From JASHVB01 sp049522565 (GTDB lineage: Bacteria; Pseudomonadota; Alphaproteobacteria; Acetobacterales; Acetobacteraceae): a stretch of DNA of 6,443 nucleotides. The stretch is taken from positions 1 through 6,443 of the forward strand of contig JBEKNT010000397.1 in NCBI GenBank assembly GCA_049522565.1. Direction: 5' to 3'. Position 1 is the first letter of the stretch. Each line of letters starts with the position of its first letter. Both the position numbers and the translations under genes were made by a program. Below the pieces are notes generated by a model. The model made no database searches. It had not been told where the DNA came from and was given only the letters and a program-made list of their open reading frames with translations. Shown here in pieces: positions 5,220 to 6,443 of this stretch.

Positions 5220-6004
5220 GACGACGACGGTATCCCCAGTCCGAGTGTCGCGAGCAGGGTGGTTGCCTGGCGTGTCAGAAGAAAGTCGAGCAGGCTGGCC
5301 GGATCGGGCCGGCGGGCGAGTTTGGTGACAGCGGCGGCGTAGGCGATCGGCTGCTGGATATCGTCCGACACCTCGCGAATCACCTCCAGTTCCGGATGCG
5401 CGCGCACGTCGGTCATGTGCAGCAGCCCGGCCCACGCGGTGCCGTCCAGCAGCAGGGCGACGACTGTCTCCGTGTCGATCACGCCGAGCACGGCGCTAGG
5501 CAGCAACTCGAGTTGCGCCAGGATGGCCGGGCCGTCCATGTCGGCAGCCGACAGGGGATCGCTGATCGCGATCGGTCGGTCGGCCTGCGACGGCGCGCCG
5601 CGCTTGGCGGCGAGGACCACGCGCGTGCTCCACGCGCCGCGCACCGCGCCTGGCGCAACGAGTCCGGCCTGGACGGCGGCATCCAGCGTGGCGACCCGGG
5701 TCACCACGACATCGTTCTGCACGTCGCGCTCGAGCTGGGGAAGCATCAGGCCCAGTTCGGTGGGGAACACGTTGACCCGGACGCCGGTTGCGTCGGCATA
5801 CGCGGTGCCAGCGGCGCGCATCGCCGGGCCGAGCGTGATGTCGCAGGCAAGCACCAGCTCCGTGCCGGAGATCGCCGCCCGCGCCGGCGTTGCCGCGGCC
5901 AGCATCGCCGCCGCGGGAAGCGTTTGCAGCAGCCGCCGGCGGCCGATCTTCCGGCCGGGCCGCGCCGGGGATCGCCCAGCCTCGTGCAGCGGACCTGGCC
6001 GCAT
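5216..6004 (-). CDS. ModA-like periplasmic substrate-binding protein, Tat-type signal
   Basis: A 262-residue solute-binding protein, first gene of the operon. The mature part opens with ELVLACDITLGPAMRAAGTAY, laid out like ModA (strand, small-residue loop, helix). It then has a DVVVTRVATLDAAVQAGLV segment (98-116) and WSTRVVLAAKRG (125-136), and ends with PIAYAAAVTKLARR followed by DFLLTRQATTLLATLGLG (240-257), the usual ModA/PBP-II C-terminal pattern. Ligand identity is open: the residues that hold molybdate are not clearly conserved to my eye. The leader has a long basic n-region, GRRRLLQ (R22-R23) as a probable twin-arginine motif, a hydrophobic core and TPARA as the likely cleavage site near residue 43. 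AGGGGGAG eight bases before the ATG supports this start; the frame is open further up to 6265 but that part has no protein-like features. No permease or ATPase genes adjoin it. Confidence 0.8.
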   Translation of the reverse strand: MRPGPLHEAGRSPARPGRKIGRRRLLQTLPAAAMLAAATPARAAISGTELVLACDITLGPAMRAAGTAYADATGVRVNVFPTELGLMLPQLERDVQNDVVVTRVATLDAAVQAGLVAPGAVRGAWSTRVVLAAKRGAPSQADRPIAISDPLSAADMDGPAILAQLELLPSAVLGVIDTETVVALLLDGTAWAGLLHMTDVRAHPELEVIREVSDDIQQPIAYAAAVTKLARRPDPASLLDFLLTRQATTLLATLGLGIPSSS

Positions 6005-6012
6005 GGCACCCA

Positions 6013-6020
6013 CTCCCCCT
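6013..6020 (-). promoter_or_regulatory. ribosome binding site of the substrate-binding protein gene
   Basis: AGGGGGAG on the minus strand, eight bases before the ATG at 6004. It is the reason for choosing this start rather than codons further upstream in the same open frame. Confidence 0.7.
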
Positions 6021-6322
6021 GAATTCGGCCCTTGGAATCGAATCCGGCCGCGCCGCCGCCTGGATGGTGGTCTCACCAAACGGACGGACGTTACACGCCC
6101 CGACACGGCAAATGATAGCTTGGCCGCATAAAGTGATTCATGCCGGCAGCCGCGTGCGATATTGCTACCGGGCAGAGGTGTCGGATCGTCCGGGCCACGC
6201 GGAAATGCCGCTGTGGCGTGATGTCGGTGCGCGCCGGTTATTCCGCCCTCGCGTCCCGGCCGCACCGGTCAGACGGGTCTGCTAGGGCACTTCCACCCCT
6301 GACTGGAAACGCTCGCCGTCAC
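6021..6322. other. gene-free leader region upstream of the redox operon
   Basis: About 300 bases between the first ribosome site and the terminal palindrome. Open frames here lack ribosome sites and recognisable protein features on both strands. It holds the candidate promoter at 6112-6143, a 5-bp hairpin at 6270-6281 and the conserved repeat flank at 6301-6317. I see no riboswitch that I can name; in particular I could not recognise a Moco RNA motif. Confidence 0.5.
6112..6143 (-). promoter_or_regulatory. candidate operon promoter with imperfect operator palindrome
   Basis: On the minus strand TATCAT (6117-6112) could be a -10 box; the hexamer 17 bases further up (6140-6135) is only a poor -35 match. 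Overlapping that -35 position is an 18-bp imperfect palindrome, GCATAAA (6126-6132), GTGA, TTCATGC (6137-6143), matching at 6 of 7 positions per arm, a plausible regulator site. This is the most AT-rich patch upstream of the operon. A transcript from here would have a leader of about 100 bases. Weak, by-eye evidence only. Confidence 0.25.
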
Positions 6323-6425
6323 CTGTCATTGCGAGGCGCATAGCGACGAAGCAATCCCCCGCCTGGGGAGCCGCCCGCTCGTCAGGCAGGGGGTTGCTTC
6401 GTCGCTACGCGCCTCGCAATGACAG
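6301..6425. repeat. 103-bp near-perfect palindrome (6323-6425) plus conserved flank
   Basis: Bases 6323-6365 pair with 6383-6425: 43 positions with two mismatches (6340/6408 and 6360/6388) and one G-T pair. The 17-base centre can fold further (GAGC 6368-6371 with GCTC 6377-6380). The arms begin CTGTCATTGCGAGGCGC and carry AGCGACGAAGCAA and CCCC, a style of dispersed repeat seen widely in proteobacteria. The left flank 6301-6317 is the reverse complement, with one mismatch, of 2985-3001 beside the decayed copy, at the same distance from the palindrome end. The near-perfect pairing suggests recent arrival or selection for structure. No coding sequence is inside. A gene outside the window may lie close to its right. 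Confidence 0.85.
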
Positions 6426-6443
6426 CAGTCCCGACGATTCCAG

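Noticed and set aside
6005..6265. Upstream extension of the binding protein by 87 codons
   Set aside because: It lacks protein-like composition and would bury the signal peptide; a good ribosome site supports 6004.
6270..6281. CAGAC-GG-GTCTG hairpin
   Set aside because: A 5-bp stem with no T-run on either side; expected by chance at this GC content.

Overview
The window is GC-rich, with strong third-position GC bias. Its intergenic DNA is full of palindromic repeats of the kind common in alphaproteobacteria, including one that reads MAGLDPAI when translated. This suggests an alphaproteobacterium, perhaps of the Rhodospirillales or Acetobacteraceae, but no marker gene fixes the taxon. All six supported genes lie on the minus strand, so transcription runs from high to low coordinates.

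Upstream block (6004 down to 3038): four genes packed as one operon. In order they are a ModA-like periplasmic substrate-binding protein, a four-helix b-type cytochrome, a small YedY/SUOX-type molybdopterin oxidoreductase with a Tat lipoprotein signal, and a DUF2064/TIGR04282 nucleotidyl/glycosyltransferase-like protein. The first three are joined by 4-base ATGA overlaps; the fourth starts 2 bases after the third ends. The likely scheme is a membrane-anchored periplasmic Mo enzyme exchanging electrons with the quinone pool through the cytochrome, with the binding protein presenting a ligand. No ABC permease or ATPase is present.

Spacer (3037 down to 2491): 547 bases with no gene, but at least three families of palindromic elements. 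One is an 86-bp nested palindrome inside a unit bounded by 12-bp inverted repeats. Another overlaps the start codon of the next gene.

Downstream block (2490 down to 77): a polytopic GT-C glycosyltransferase and a radical SAM protein with a reduced SPASM-type C-terminus, again joined by an ATGA overlap. The pair looks like a glycoconjugate or lipid-linked modification unit of unknown product.

Edges: positions 1-40 hold a C/G-run palindrome. Positions 6323-6425 hold a 103-bp, almost perfect inverted repeat. A decayed relative of it lies at 2878-2977 in mirror orientation, and both copies have a matching flank facing inward, so the four-gene redox operon is bracketed by an inverted pair. The most interesting points are this bracketing, the transporter-less binding protein fused by overlaps to a redox pair, and the repeat that supplies a start codon.
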